NCBI GenBank assembly: GCA_022036555.1
Contig: CM039140.1
Location: 28,477,843 to 28,541,842, forward strand
Reading direction: 5' to 3'
Origin: Microstegium vimineum
Taxonomy: Eukaryota; Streptophyta; Magnoliopsida; Poales; Poaceae
Length of the DNA: 64,000 bases
Position numbers and translations under genes: made by a program. The first letter of the stretch is position 1, and every line of letters begins with the position of its first letter. Below, one piece after another: positions 33,043 through 45,123 of the stretch. Under the pieces are notes generated by a model. That model was not told the origin of the DNA. It made no database searches and worked only from the letters and a program-made list of their open reading frames with translations.

Positions 33043-34313
33043 TGTCGGTGTCTTGACCCAGGGGGTCAATCACCAACTAGTAAATTTGTATATTGTGTGC
33101 TCCCTCTCCTAGATGTGATGCAAGAAGAACACAGAGTTTATCCTGGTTCAGGCAAAGAAGGCCCTATGTCCAGCAAGAGGAGGGGGTACTGTATTATCTC
33201 GCACCGAAATGCTCGTACAGGGGGGAGTACAAGCTGGTTTACACGGGGGTGCTAGAAGGGCTACCCTAGGTGAGTCGGTTGATCGCTTGAGATGTTGATC
33301 AAGCAAGGAGTGGTTTGTATCGCGAGTGTTGCCCTCGAGTTGTTGCGAGTGTGAGCAGATGTCCGATGTTCGCTCTGATGTTCCATGTCCCATTTCCATG
33401 TCCCCCACTATCCCAGTGTCCCCTTTTATAGATCAAGGGGAGACCTGAGAGTACAGAGATCCTAGACTGTAGCGACATGGGAGGCGTGTCCATGGCGCCA
33501 TGCTTGCGATGGGACGTCGATTGCTGTAGCGGCATGGCCTAACTATCCTTCCGGTGCTTCACGGCATGGTGATAGCGGACAGGACGCTGCCGAACGGCAT
33601 GGTGTAGGACGATCGGCCTCCAGTGGACGGGTACGAGCTCGACAGCCGATACGGGGCGAATGGGACGGGTCCCATGCCGGAGTGGTTGGAGGTGACGGTC
33701 GAGCCCGTGGGTCGAGGAGCGTCGAGGCCTGCGTGACCTTGACGCGCCCTTGTAAACACGGTCGAAGGTTGTCCCATTCATGGCTCGAGGGGGTGCCTTT
33801 GGGTTTTGTACTTGAGGCGTGGCTACAGTGGCCGCACGATCGACGGAGAGTCCGGGTATGGGCGACGAGTTGATAGATTTGACCATGGTAGTGGGCGCCC
33901 ATGGCGTTAGGCGGGAGCAGGTATGCGCATTGGATCCCTTTTACCCCATACTGGGAGTAGGTAAGTCGATCGAGCCTCCTGCTCGCGGGTCATTCGATCG
34001 ACCCCCTGTCCGTCATTCGAGGAGTCGAGGTCGAGGGTCGTTCGATCGATCCCCCTTTCGTCGTTCGAGGGGTCGAGGCAGAGGGTCGTTCGATCGATCC
34101 CCCTTCCGTCGTTCGAGGGACCGAGGTCGAGGGGGGATCCTGCCTACTGTCCCTCCAGTAATGGGCTGGCCCATGACTGGCCATTTTTGTCGGTGGGGTA
34201 GGCCTTCGCTTGATGGGCCTTCCTCCATTGATCGAATGGCTGGTCGGATTTTGCCTGGATGTTAAGAATTAGATTATCACAGGTTAGGGTACCCCTTACC
34301 TTTGTACCCAACA
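33043..34313 (-). repeat. Element C left LTR (its 3' LTR)
   Basis: A 1271-bp LTR, TGTCGG to CCAACA. It contains tandem copies of a unit with ggtcgttcgatcgatcccccttt and cgtcgttcgaggg (about 33985-34130). A polypurine-like gctcgggggctac precedes it in sense orientation (RC of 34314-34330). Confidence 0.88.
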
Positions 34314-35390
34314 GTAGCCCCCGAGCCTCTATTCGGATAAGAAGAATCCGTATAGGGGCTTTTGCCGATGATCTGCAGAGTTAGTAAAAGGTCTGATTCT
34401 CCGCGGGGTGCGCGCGAGCGCAACCTGCGGGGGTAGCCCTTGAGGCCCCTGAGGAGTGATTTAAGAACTCCTCTGGGGGCTTTGATTTGTGGCTTATCTA
34501 GGGGGGTTAATATTAACTGGAGTCATAGTGCCCCATCGAGGGTCAACTCTGTCTGCCAGGCTCCGAGTGTTTTCGACCCTCTTTCATCGAGGGGTGCCGT
34601 GCATAGTCTAGCCCTCGAGCCTCGTGTGGCTGGACTTTTGCTACCTCATAGTGTCCTTCCCACGGATCCTTGCGCTCGGATTGTGGGGCGAAGAGCATCA
34701 TGCTATCCTCGTTCGGACGAGCCTCGAAGTCCTCTGTGAGCTGGTAACGGGGAGATCCAAGTGAGAACTCGTGCCCCCTTCGACAGGGGTCGACAGAAGC
34801 CCTGAGGCGTCCTCATTAAGCAAAACCTTGTGGATTACCTAGGTGCCAACTCTGTTCGATGAGAGTCGGTGGCTCGATGCCTCCCGTCGTGGGGATCCTT
34901 GGGTATTCCCTGGTTATGCCTTGGATATGTCCCGGGGGAACTCGAGAGTTCGTTCTCAAGCTGGGCTTCATACTGGCTCCCCCTAGGTCACCCCTGACTC
35001 GGGTACTCGAGGGCGGTTGTCGAACCCTGTTCGAGGGCCAGCCTTCGCCCCCTCGAGAATTGACGGTGGACCGGAGTCCGTTTTACTTCCCTAGGAAGGA
35101 ACTACTCGAGAGCGGCTGTCGAAACCCTTTCGAGGGCCATCCTTCGCTCCCTCGAGAGTTCGATGGATGGGTCAACGTTCGTTGCTTACCCTCGAAGATA
35201 ACGCCCATCATTGCCCGTCGTCCGCCGTAAGCGCGCCTTTTCAGGAGATGTCCGTTCGACTGTACGTAGCGAGGAGTCCGGTGACGTGATGGGTGTCCCT
35301 TATCCTATGTATCCTTAGGGGTGTTAGGTGGGCACATTTAATGCGGGGATTTACCAGCCTTTTCGTTGGATCCGCCCGTTGCGCTTCTGG
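34314..35390 (+). other. Region upstream of C antisense gene
   Basis: Non-coding. It carries two or three copies (near 35003, 35103 and a degraded one near 34600) of the ctcgagggcggttgtcgaac / gggccagccttcgc unit found upstream of the antisense gene in B, and an agcccttgaggcccctgagg block. Confidence 0.6.
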
Positions 35391-35400
35391 TTATAAATAC
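35391..35400 (+). promoter_or_regulatory. TATA box of C antisense gene
   Basis: TTATAAATAC about 180 bp before the ATG at 35573, in the same sequence setting (ggatccgcccgttg just upstream) as the TATA box of the B antisense gene. Confidence 0.6.
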
Positions 35401-35572
35401 GGGGGCGGGGGCTTGACTTCCTCACGCTCTCCATTGCCTTCCTAGCCTTCTTCCTCTCGCCATCGCCCTCATCGCCCTCTGAGCCCGATCTCTACGCGCG
35501 CGAGTATGGAGAGGAAAGATCGGGAATGCACCTTCAACCCCTACATCCGAATGCATCCGCTTTCCCGCCGCC

Positions 35573-38500
35573 ATGCCGAACTATACCTTGCACGACTCTG
35601 ACGCCTGGCTCCCTTCAACAGCGACCGTAGAGCGGCTTGGGGACTTGGTGGAGAGTGGCCTTCTTCGGCCTGTCACCTCGGTGGACCGACCGGAGTGGGT
35701 GGTCCCACCGAGGATGGACCGCCAGCCCAACCCACCGGAAGGTTACGTGGTTAGCTTCGAGGCCTTCAACAAGGCGGGGCTATGATCCCTCCCCCAACTG
35801 TCTCTTGCGGGGGATCCTCCACCACTACGACGTCAAGCTCCAACACCTCTGTCCCAACGGCGTATCCCACGCGGCGGTCTTCACTGCCATGTGCAAAGGG
35901 TACCTGAGGACAGAGCCGCATTGGGACCTATGGCTCCACCTGTTCGAGGCGGGTCTGTTCCATGCTCCAACCGAGACCGGCTATCGGAAGATGGTCAAGG
36001 CGGGGTGCTGCAGCATCGCCCTCAAGAGGCTGGACGACTAGATCCAAGCGAAGATCAAGTCGAGCCACTCGGGGTGGCACTCCGGATGGTTCTACTTGAG
36101 GAATGACGATGGTCTGTTCCCCCCCCCCCCTTACACCGGGAGGACCATCGACTCGAAACCCTTCCACTGGAAGCACGGTGTCCCAAAGAAGCGCCAGAGC
36201 CGCCTCGAGGCGGGAGGGGCTTACGGCGGCCATCGTGGCGTCGGCTTTTCATCAGCAGCGAGTCATGCCACTGATGGCTCGCCCGTTGCGTCTCGACGAG
36301 ATGTGCGCGGGGGTGGATCTCACGGGATGCCGGCTCGTGGGGGACGAGTTGCCCCTCGAGAGGATTGCCCATCGAGTGCGCTCCTCCTTCGCCGGCGCAT
36401 TCGAGGAGAAGCAGGTCGCTCTCATCCCCATAGTGCCGAACGAGGGCCATGTCCAGTTGGTACGACATCCCCTCTTCTATGAATGCCCTCTTGTTTGTCT
36501 TGTTCGTCTCTTTTGCCTGTCTCCTAACCACGCCTCGTGTTCCCCAGGGGAACATCGTTCATCGGAGGTCGCTGCCACCGGTGAAGGAGGAGCCGCATGA
36601 GTCCCAGGTGAGACGCTTTCAAGAGGAGCAGGCCAAAAAGGACAAGGACATGGCCAAGAGGGATAAGGGCAAAAAAGCCCTTGAGAAAATGGAGCGTGAC
36701 CAACGCCGGTCTCGGCAAAGGCAAGCCGGCCTCCCTGAAGAGGAGTCTCCCTCGGAGGAAGATGAGGATGAGGAGACGACTAGTGGTGAGGTTATTAAGA
36801 ATAGCGACATGGTGTAGTGGTATCGGGTTGTGACCATCACTTTGGACCTGACGGATATTGTCTTTGTGCAGGAAGATGAGCTGGAGCAGGAGGAGGAGGA
36901 GGAGGTCGAGCCGCACCAAGGGCTCGAGGAAGAAAGAGCGGCGCCCGAGCAACAAGGGGCAACCGCCGATAGCAGAGGGGAGAGGGGTCGATGTCGAGGT
37001 CGGCCCCGACCGCCGGGATCGAGTCGGGGGGTGAGCACCCTGCGGCTTCTCAGGGTGAAGTGGCGCGGCAGACGCGTAGTCGTTCGTCGCAGTCCCCGTC
37101 GAGGGGTTGGTCGAGCACGCCGCAGGTGCCTACTCGGTCGAGTGCATGGGTCTCGGGCGCGTCGACCCAGGAGGAGACCAGGACGGCGGTAACGAGGACA
37201 CCGTCGACCTCCGCTAAGACCACAGCGTTGGGAGCACCATCAGCCCCCGCCGTAGCCAGCACTGGAGGGAGAAGTGGCTCCCGGGGTGCCGCTCAGAAGC
37301 TCCCGGGGTGCCGCTCAGAAGCCCCCGGGCGGCTCGAGGCCTGCTGGTCAGCCCCCCTTGATTCCGCTGGGGTAAGTTCCTTTCCTTTTGGTCCCGAATT
37401 TCCTTTGCGTTGGTTGCAATTTGCGCTTACCGTCGCGTATGCGTTCCTTTTTCAGGGTGAAGCGCTCTTTGGAGCACGCGTCCCCTACCCCGGCCAAGAA
37501 GTTGAGGGTGAAGGCTGCGGCTAGGATGGCGGCCGGAGCCGGCGCTGCTGCCCCGTCCCCCTCGACCCTCGCCCTAGGTGTGGAGTGGGCGGCCAGGGCG
37601 CGGGAGGTGTTGGAGCGTGGGCAGGCGCAGTCGGCCGCAGAGCGAGCTCGGGCGGCGAAAGAGGCGGGTCGATCCGCCGCGTCAACTGGGTCTACCGGAC
37701 GGGCGGGCGAGGCTATGCTCACTGCCACATTGGAGGAGGGCGCGTCGGCGGCCTCGGAAGGCGTGAAGCCGGCATCAGCGGTGGCCGTGGCAGAGGGGGT
37801 CAACCCCCAAACCTCCGTAGAGGTGGAGATGGTCAACCTGACCGCCACCGGTGAAGAAGAGATGCCAGAGCAGCCGGCGCCGTCGCGGTGGCCCGAGTGC
37901 CTCGTGCCGCTGGAGGCGAGCCAGCGGCTTGAGCGTGAGGAGAAGGGTCGCACCATGACCCTACCCCTTGTGGCGCCTGCAGCCTTTTCGTGGAGCGGGG
38001 GAGCGGCTGGCGCTGCGCTGGAGGTGCCGCCATCGATAGAGACCCCCGTCGAGGAGGTCTTGGTACCGCCCCACCAGCCTACCGAGGAGGGCCATCAGCC
38101 GGCCGAGGAGGAGGGACGGGCCAAGGTGCTCGAGACGACACCTGCGGCGGAGACAGCGACGATGACGGAGCCGGCGGAGATGGTGGTGGTGATGGCCCCC
38201 CGGCCGGAGCCGGAGGGAACTGCTATGGCGATGCAAGGGAGTGGCGCACCGGACGCGGTTATGTCCGAGGCGTCAGCTCAGCCTCATCTTGAGATCGGGC
38301 AATCGTCATCTCGAGGTGCTTCGCTCCCTAGCTCAGTCGAGGTGGAGGGAGGGGACGGGCTACCGGACTATGGTGAGGCCACCACTCTGGATGCTAACAT
38401 GCGTTTCCTCTACCGCCCAGGGTTATTCCCACGGTGGGGACCTCCTCCGCCCAGAAGCGACGACCCGGAGGGGTCGATGGCTGCCCTGCAAGATCGCTTT

Positions 38501-40090
38501 GAGGCCAGGATTGCCCAGCTCGAGGGGGCGACCTACTTCCCCAATCTAGCAGAGCGGGTGATGGCCCACAGAGGCACCCTTGAAATGGGTCAGGCCATCA
38601 TGCAGGAGGTAAAGGGGAGGGTCAACCGCACCAGCGATCTCTGGGTGCAGGAGGTGCTCAGGCTGCCCGACCCCAAGATCCAGGGCGCACCTTCTTCAAG
38701 CTCGACGATCAAGCTGAGCTCGGGGAGTGGGAGCACTTGGAGGAGTTTCGGGCGTGGCTTGACCACGTGACACGCGTGGCGGTGGGGATTGCTTCCGAAG
38801 ATATGTTCAAGGGGATGATGGTAAGCTTCGTCCTTTCTCTCTGATTTATCTCGGTTATTTTGCAGTCTTTTTTTGTGACCTTCCCTTTTATCCTTGGTAG
38901 GCGATGAGGGCGAGGTCGCATGATAAGTCCTAGTTCATCCTTCGGTCGCGGGAGTAGTGGAGCCAGCTCCCCATCCTCCATGCATTGCTGGAGAAAGCGG
39001 AAGCTGAGGCCACCCAGGCGAGGGGCGAGGTGGCCACCGCGCAGGGGGGGGGCCAAGGCCGCTCAGGAGGAGGCCTTCCAGGCACGGTCGAGGGCTAAAG
39101 CCGCCCTCAAGGAGGCTGTCGAGGCTGGGCAGGAACGGGACATCACCCGGGAGGCCCAACGTAAGGCTGAAGAGGAGGCCACCAAGTTGAGAGTGGAGCT
39201 GGCTCAGGCAACAAACCGTGCCCGGCTGCTCGAGGGCAATCTGGCGCAGGCGGCTACCGACCGCGCCTCTCTCGAGGAGCGGGTTCGGGAGCTCTAGTTG
39301 GACATCGACACTGTCTCCCATGACCGCGACGTGCTGAACGTCGCGGAGCAGAAGGCTCGGCCCCGGATCGCTACTCTGGAGGAGGATGTGGCTGCCAAGA
39401 CGAGGGCCCTCGATGGCACCGGTAAGCTTATCGAGGAGCTCCAGGGTGAGAAGAGTGACCAAGCTGCAACCCTGGCCGACGTCGGCCGCCAACTTCAAGA
39501 GGTTGAGCAGGCCTACATCACCCTGGAAACGCACGCCCAAGGTGAGTTTTTTAGAAACATTATTGAGCTTGCTTGGTCTCGACCCTTCCCCTGTTTTTTG
39601 GTTTTGGCGGAGTTCTCTGTTTGTTCCGGCAGTTCTCGAGGAAGACAAGGCCCGAGCCCATAAGGATCTGACTAGTCTCCAGAGCCTCCATTGGGCGGAG
39701 GCGGCCCTGAACAAGAGGCTCGAGGATGCCATCTCGACCTTCTGCGATGGCATGGGGGTCGAGCCTGAGCTACCGGTTGCGGGCGACATGCGCGGAGACT
39801 CCCTCGTGCGCCGCTTCTTCGCCATGACTCATGAAGTGACGGAGCAGGTCCGCACTGCTCTTCACATAGGCATGAAGCGGGCGCTCACGGTCGTCCCCTC
39901 GGGCTACACCTACGACCTCAACGTCATCGCTCGCGGCTTTGTCGTCGACCCGGCGCTGAATGACGAAGAGAACATGGCAAGATGCCATGAGCTGATCGAC
40001 GTCGTAGAGGTGCCTGGTGGTGAGTTGGCGAAGCTCTTCGAGCCTGAGACGCTTCCTCAGACAGACGGCGATGGCGATGGGAGTAGTTGA
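35573..40090 (+). pseudogene. C antisense gene (Transposase_28 domain, coiled coil)
   Basis: Counterpart of the B antisense gene. It begins MPNYTLHDSDAWLP and contains LVESGLLRPVTSVDRPEW, NPPEGYVVSFEAF, EPHWDLWLHLFEAGLF and HSGWHSGWFYLRND. Then come a Lys/Glu-rich exon, a long Ala/Glu/Pro-rich part (37388-38770) and a coiled coil (about 38935-39540). The end, FAMTHEVTEQVRTALHIGM to KLFEPETLPQTDGDGDG, matches B. Splice sites are at equivalent points, for example ttccccag|GGGAACATC at about 36548 against cccgcag|GGGAATGTG in B. Frameshifts near 35783 and 36120 and stops at 36039 and 39297 disable it. It is better kept than any gag-pol part of C. Confidence 0.72.
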
Positions 40091-40655
40091 GGCCTGAGAG
40101 CCAGATCTGGACAAAAAAAAGGTCCATGTAATGGGGTAGATTAGAACATTTTGAGTTTGATCGTGGCCCGAGGGGCTTTAAAACATTTGGATGTTTTATA
40201 AAGTTATCGACTTAGTTTTTTGTCCAGCTCGAGTTTCTTCCTCTTAGCTACCCTTACTTGTCTTCGTTTAAGCTGTTAACAAACCCATGGGCCTCGAGGG
40301 GGGAAAAGTCAAGTGAAAGTAACCGTAGCCCTAAGGCGTAGGTGATTGTTTTCGGCTCGACCCATCCTAGCCCTTTTACCGGCACGAGTTGTTTTATTCT
40401 TAAGCGAGACGTGAGTTCTAGGTAGCGTGGAGGAGTTGAGTGACATCAAGCTCATTTGAAAAAACTAAGTGATTTTTCCGGGGACTCGAGAGGGTTCCCC
40501 CCCCCCTTTGTAGCCCTCGAGGGAGGCTCATATTTATGAAAATAAATTCGAGTCTACCTTGTGCTTCGTGATAAAGTACATTACGAGTAGCTCAATTATC
40601 AGAAGGCTTTTTATCTTATTCATTCGAGACATGAATATAAGTAGATCCCTGAGGC
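40091..40655. other. Intergenic tail between C antisense gene and gag-pol remnant
   Basis: Non-coding, related to one of the two direct repeats of B at 18971-19650 (ccgtagccctaaggcgtaggtg near 40322, then gactcgagagggttccccccc). Only one copy is present here. Confidence 0.5.
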
Positions 40656-42120
40656 CTAAGGGTAAAAGTGACGTAGCTGTTCGATGCTCCACGCGTTGGT
40701 GTAAACCTCAGCGAGCACTGTAACCACGAGCCTCCGCATCACCGCATCGGCATTGTTTGTTGTCGTTGATGTCGTGTCGCGCGTCACGCGGCTGTCGATT
40801 GTCAAGGATGCGTTCTCGAACTGGTTTCCGCTCCGCTCGGCCTTGGGGCGCCTTGTCTTGGTGGACAGATGCTTCTCGGTCTTGACGAGAGGGCACGTCC
40901 CGCCGCTCGGAAGCAACTCCTATGCGCCTTGAGGCCGAGCTCTCCGCCTGTTGTACGGCTGTGGTTTGGAGGAGCCCCTGGATTTCATCTCTAATACGTT
41001 GTGCTGGGGGTGTCGATGGTGTCGGCATGTCACAGAGCAACATTGCGGCTGCCATGACATTCTGACTAGCACGGTTGTAGACGTGACGCTCGTTTGCTCC
41101 TTCGTTGACGATCTGTCGATGGACCTCCCGGGCCCGGCCGCGGGCTCCTTCATCTTGTGGCCGTCCGTGATCTCGCTCGAGGGCACACTCGAGCTGATGA
41201 AGTTGTAGGCGCTCCTCCTCGAGCTTGGCGAGCAGTTCTCGGACTTGCGCGATCTGGGCGTCCTGAGGTGGATCGGCTTCGTCTGGAATCGGGGGGGTCA
41301 GCGTTTCGCGGCAGGGTAGCGTTGCCCCTCCTCCTTCATCTATGGTCGTGGCATCATTGATGTCGTCTTGGGAGTCGACCGGATCGATGAGGTGGAAGCA
41401 CTCCCACGTGGGATCGTAATCCTCATCGGGGGAGTCTGGATCGGGGTAGCCCTGGTAGAAGTTGGGGAAAGATCCCCTGCGCTCCTCCTCCAGCCGTCAC
41501 CGGATCGTGCTCGAGGTGTAATACCCTGGGACCGGGGCTCGTCGTGGCTCCGGGCGTTCATCCGGTGGAGGGGTGGTGACGAGGTTAATCGTCGCACGTA
41601 GCAAGCTCCCTAGGGAACCGTAACGTGCCTGCATCTGCGAGTCTACAAAAGCAGAAGAGAGTCTAGCATTGTTGTAGAGCCCGTGTGGAAACAGGTTGCG
41701 CGGCGCTGCGGCCGAGTATGTCGTAGAAGCCATGGGGACCCTCTGAGATGACGGTATGGCAAAGACAAAGTCAGGCTCGTCGAGGTACTTGCCCCTGACC
41801 CGCAAGCATGGGTCAAACAGGCTCCCGAAGGGAGGAACTGTGTCACCAGTTGAGGTCGGGGAGACGGCGTCTGGCGTCTCGGGATCCGCACGGTGAAGAG
41901 TGCGGCGGCGTCGTTCGTGCCTCCTCCTGGTCGCAGGCGAAAGGCGCTAGTGGTGGAACCGTCGTCTGGTCCTCCACTGCCCCGGCGTACCAGAGCTGCT
42001 GCTATCCATGCCACTATCAGAAAGTAGAACCATGTTGTGGTCGTGGCCCAAGGACATGAACTCTAGACTCTCGAACCAGATGATGGTGGCGAATGGAAAT
42101 GGTGGGATCGTGGAATCCAT
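40656..42120 (-). pseudogene. C gag N-terminal part fused to pol C-terminal codons
   Basis: Reading on the minus strand, gag starts about 42117 (MDSTIPPFPFATIIWFESLE). It runs through several frames with QDAQIAQVRELLAKLEEERL and MPTPSTPPAQRIRDEIQGLL to CRCGDAEARGYSA (about 40716). B gag goes on from this point with HRGGRYDSDEDR. C instead reads straight into TNAWSIEQLRHFYP and a stop, the last codons of pol. About 5 kb (capsid core, protease, RT, RNase H, integrase) has been deleted. The remaining gag is frameshifted and has no assembly domain. Confidence 0.82.
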
Positions 42121-42159
42121 CTGGGAGAGAAGTTGGGAGTTGATCGACACACAAAGCCC

Positions 42160-42178
42160 CCCTACCTGGCGCGCCAAC
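42160..42178 (-). other. Primer-binding site of element C
   Basis: On the minus strand, directly after the 5' LTR, the sequence TTGGCGCGCCAGGTAGGGG is where a tRNA primer would bind. It begins with the TGG expected from pairing with a tRNA CCA end. The tRNA species was not identified. B has lost this region. Confidence 0.6.
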
Positions 42179-43433
42179 TATCGGTGTCTTGACCCAGGGG
42201 GTCAATCACCAACTAGTAAATTTGTATATTGCGTGCTCCCTCTCCTAGATGTGATGCAAGAAGAACACAGAGTTTATCCTGGTTCGGGCAAAGAAGGCCC
42301 TACGTCCAGCAAGAGGAGGGGATACTGTATTATCTCGCACCGAAATGCTCGTACAGGGGGGAGTACAAGCTGGTTTACACGGGGGTGCTAGCAGGGCTAC
42401 CCTAGGTGAGTCGGTTGATCGCTTGAGATGTTGATCAAGCAAGGAGTGGTTTGTATCGCGAGTGTTGCCCTCGAGTTGTTGCGAGTGTGAGCAGATGTCC
42501 GATGTTCGCTCTGATGTTCCATGTCCCATTTCCATGTCCCCCACTATCCCAGTGTCCCCTTTTATAGATCAAGGGGAGACCTGAGAGTACAGAGATCCTA
42601 GACTGTAGCGGCATGGGAGGCGTGTCCATGGCGCCATGCTTGCGATGGGACGTCGATTGCTGTAGTGGCATGGCCTAACTATCCTTCCAGTGCTTCACGG
42701 CATGGTGATAGCGGACAGGACGTTGCCGAACGGCATGGTGTGGGACGATCGGCCTCCAGTGGACGGGTACGAGCTCCGCAGCCGATACGGGGCGGATGGG
42801 ACAGGTCCCATGCCGGAGTGGTTGGAGGTGACGGTCAAGCCCGTGGGTCGAGGAGCGTCGAGGCCTGCGTGACCTTGACCGCGCCCTATAAACACGGTCG
42901 AAGGCTGTCCCGTTCATGGCTCGAGGGGGTGCCTTTGGGTTCTGTACTTGAGGCGTGGCTACAGTGGCCGCACGATCGACAGAGAGTCCGGGTATGGGCA
43001 ACAAGTTGATAGATTTGACCATGGTAGTGGGCGTCCATGGCGTTAGGCGGGAGCAGGTAGGCGCATTGGATCCCTTTTACCCCATACTGGGAGTAGGTAA
43101 GTCGATCGAGCCTCCTGCTCGCGGGTCGTTCGATCGACCCCCTGTTCATCATTCGAGGGGTCGAGGTCGAGGGTCGTTCGATCGATCCCCCTTCCGTCGT
43201 TCGAGGGGTCGAGGCAGAGGGTCGTTCGATCGATCCCCCTTCCGTCGTTCGAGGGACCGATGCCTACTGTCCCTCCAGTAATGGGCTGACTCATGACTGA
43301 CCATTTTTGTCGGTGGGGTAGGACTTCGCTTGATGGGCCTTCCTCCATTGATCGAATGGCTGGTCGGATTTTGTCTGAATGTTAAGCATTAGATTATCAC
43401 AGGTTAGGATACCCCTTACCTTTGTACCCGACA
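42179..43433 (-). repeat. Element C right LTR (its 5' LTR)
   Basis: A 1255-bp LTR colinear with 33043-34313. The outer end is CCGACA; the inner end reads TATCGG instead of TGTCGG. It has a small deletion relative to the left LTR near 43258 (the segment ggtcgaggggggatcc is missing). Confidence 0.88.
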
Positions 43434-43502
43434 GTTAGAACTTAGCGGTCCCTATAGCACTTAGTATATGCTTTTGCATGCCTCCATAGATGTTAGGCCG
43501 CT

Positions 43503-44311
43503 GTTTCACTATGTTAGGTATTCAAATAATGATGTGGATGGTTTCAATGGTAATAAAAACGGTAAGATGGTAATTTGTACAATAATAAACAATGATTTAT
43601 TGATTAATGGTACAATTTTCAATTGATATGAGAACTTAATGATAATTTGTTTCCATATACCTTCTTAATACCTTGCTTGTGTCAATTGCCTCGATATCTC
43701 AAATACCAACAAATATATGATCAAACTGGAACTAAAGGTGCCTCTATAGTGAATTTAAAAGCAGGGGCAGATCCAAGATCATGATGGGACCTAGGCTGAG
43801 ATAAACATGAAATTGCTACAAGACTTTATTAGATCCCTAAGCTTTCATTGTTTACAATTTACGATTGATCGATTTGTTGTTTGGTTAAGGACATAGGTGC
43901 AGCACGGCCAGCTCAGGACCTGCTGGATTTTTTTATTTGTAATCGATTTTTATTCAATATTTTTAATAATAATCGCTCCAAAACAAATTTTTAGATTTTA
44001 TCCTTTTAGTTGCGTCAGCAGGTCTATCATGACCAAATAAGTTGTCGCGCCAATACATATGACATGGTAAAAGCTGTCATGTTGGACAACATTTTAGAAG
44101 TGAAAACTTTTCTTGTTGGCACGACAGAATTGTTTTCTCGCGCCACCTGAAGTGGCGTAACAAGACTGAACTTTAAAAAATCATCTCTTCCGGCACCGAA
44201 TGAAGATGACTTTTATTTAAAACTTTTAAATTTCAACGCGATCTACAACTTTGTGACTTTCAATTCTTTTTTTACGACCTCAAGATGCTCAAAACAATTG
44301 TAGAGTGTCGG
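43503..44311. other. Unassigned interval between array and P450 relic
   Basis: No gene recognised. AT-rich, with no terminal repeats detected. The sequence changes to recognisable P450 coding near 44312, so the 5' half of the P450 has been lost or replaced here. Confidence 0.5.
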
Positions 44312-44881
44312 GGTTCTTCCTGGTGGACGTGTTCCCGTCCTCGAGGCTGGTAGGGTGGCTCAAGCATCGGCGAGCGCCACCTGCTGAGGAGCTACGGCGG
44401 CATCCAGCGCATCATCACGACCATCACCGAGAGCTGCAAAGCTGCAAGCACCAGCAATGAGGCCACCAGCTGCAGCCTCGACCATGAGGATCTGCTGGGC
44501 GTGCTTCTCAGGCTGCATAAGGAGGGTTCACTTGCTTTCCCTCTTACCTCCGAGATTATTGGCTCTGCCATGTTTGTGAGTATCATTAGTTTGTTACTAG
44601 ATCTTTGGATTTATTTAACTTATCAATTCATATTAAATACTCCCAGTCCAAACAACTACCAAATCAATTATAAAGGAAAAAATAGTTAGAATAGTGCTAA
44701 ATCAAATGTCTTTGAGTTATTCAAATTTATATAAAAAATGCATTAATATTTATGATCTAAATAAAAAATATTTTTGTAGAATATATCTATTTTTTGGAGG
44801 CATACATATTAATGATATTTTTAGTAAAATTAGCCAAATTTAAGATATTTTAACTTGGACCACCAAATACTTTGTACCATA

Positions 44882-45123
44882 CTTCCTCGGTCCCAAAATA
44901 GAAGTCATTCTCTCTTTCCGAAAAGACAACTTTTTTAAACTTTGACCAATTATATATAGAAAAATATTAATATTTATAATCCATAATTAGTATCTCGTTG
45001 AACTTTTTTAATAAATTTATTTAGAGATATAAATATTGTATGGATTTCTACAAATCTAGTTAAAGTTAAGAAAATTTAATTTGCACATATTTTATAACGT
45101 CATCTACTTTGGGATTGAGAAAG
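44882..45123. mobile_element. Stowaway-like MITE in P450 intron
   Basis: A 242-bp AT-rich insert with ends CTTCCTCGGTCCCAAAATAG and TTTGGGATTGAGAAAG and TA on each side. The inverted ends match grass Stowaway terminal repeats with several changes, so it is an old copy. Confidence 0.7.

Larger units (their letters stand above)
33043..43433 (-). mobile_element. Element C, non-autonomous relative of B (Tat type), reverse orientation
   Basis: A 10.4-kb LTR retrotransposon related to B, also with its gag side to the right. TSD gttgg (33038-33042) and gttag (43434-43438) differ by one base. Excision restores a site like the one near 29755-29775 in U2. It holds a partial gag fused directly to the last codons of pol, and a full-length antisense gene. 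With no protease, RT or integrase it must rely on a related element. Confidence 0.88.
32958..43502. repeat. Array monomer U4, partial, split by element C
   Basis: Left part 32958-33042 and right part 43434-43502. Together they cover the first ~150 bp of a monomer (gtaccaccggcaacaatgg ... gttaggccgct). Homology stops at 43502, at the same monomer position where U0 begins at 4121, so the array appears to span a whole number of units. Confidence 0.65.
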
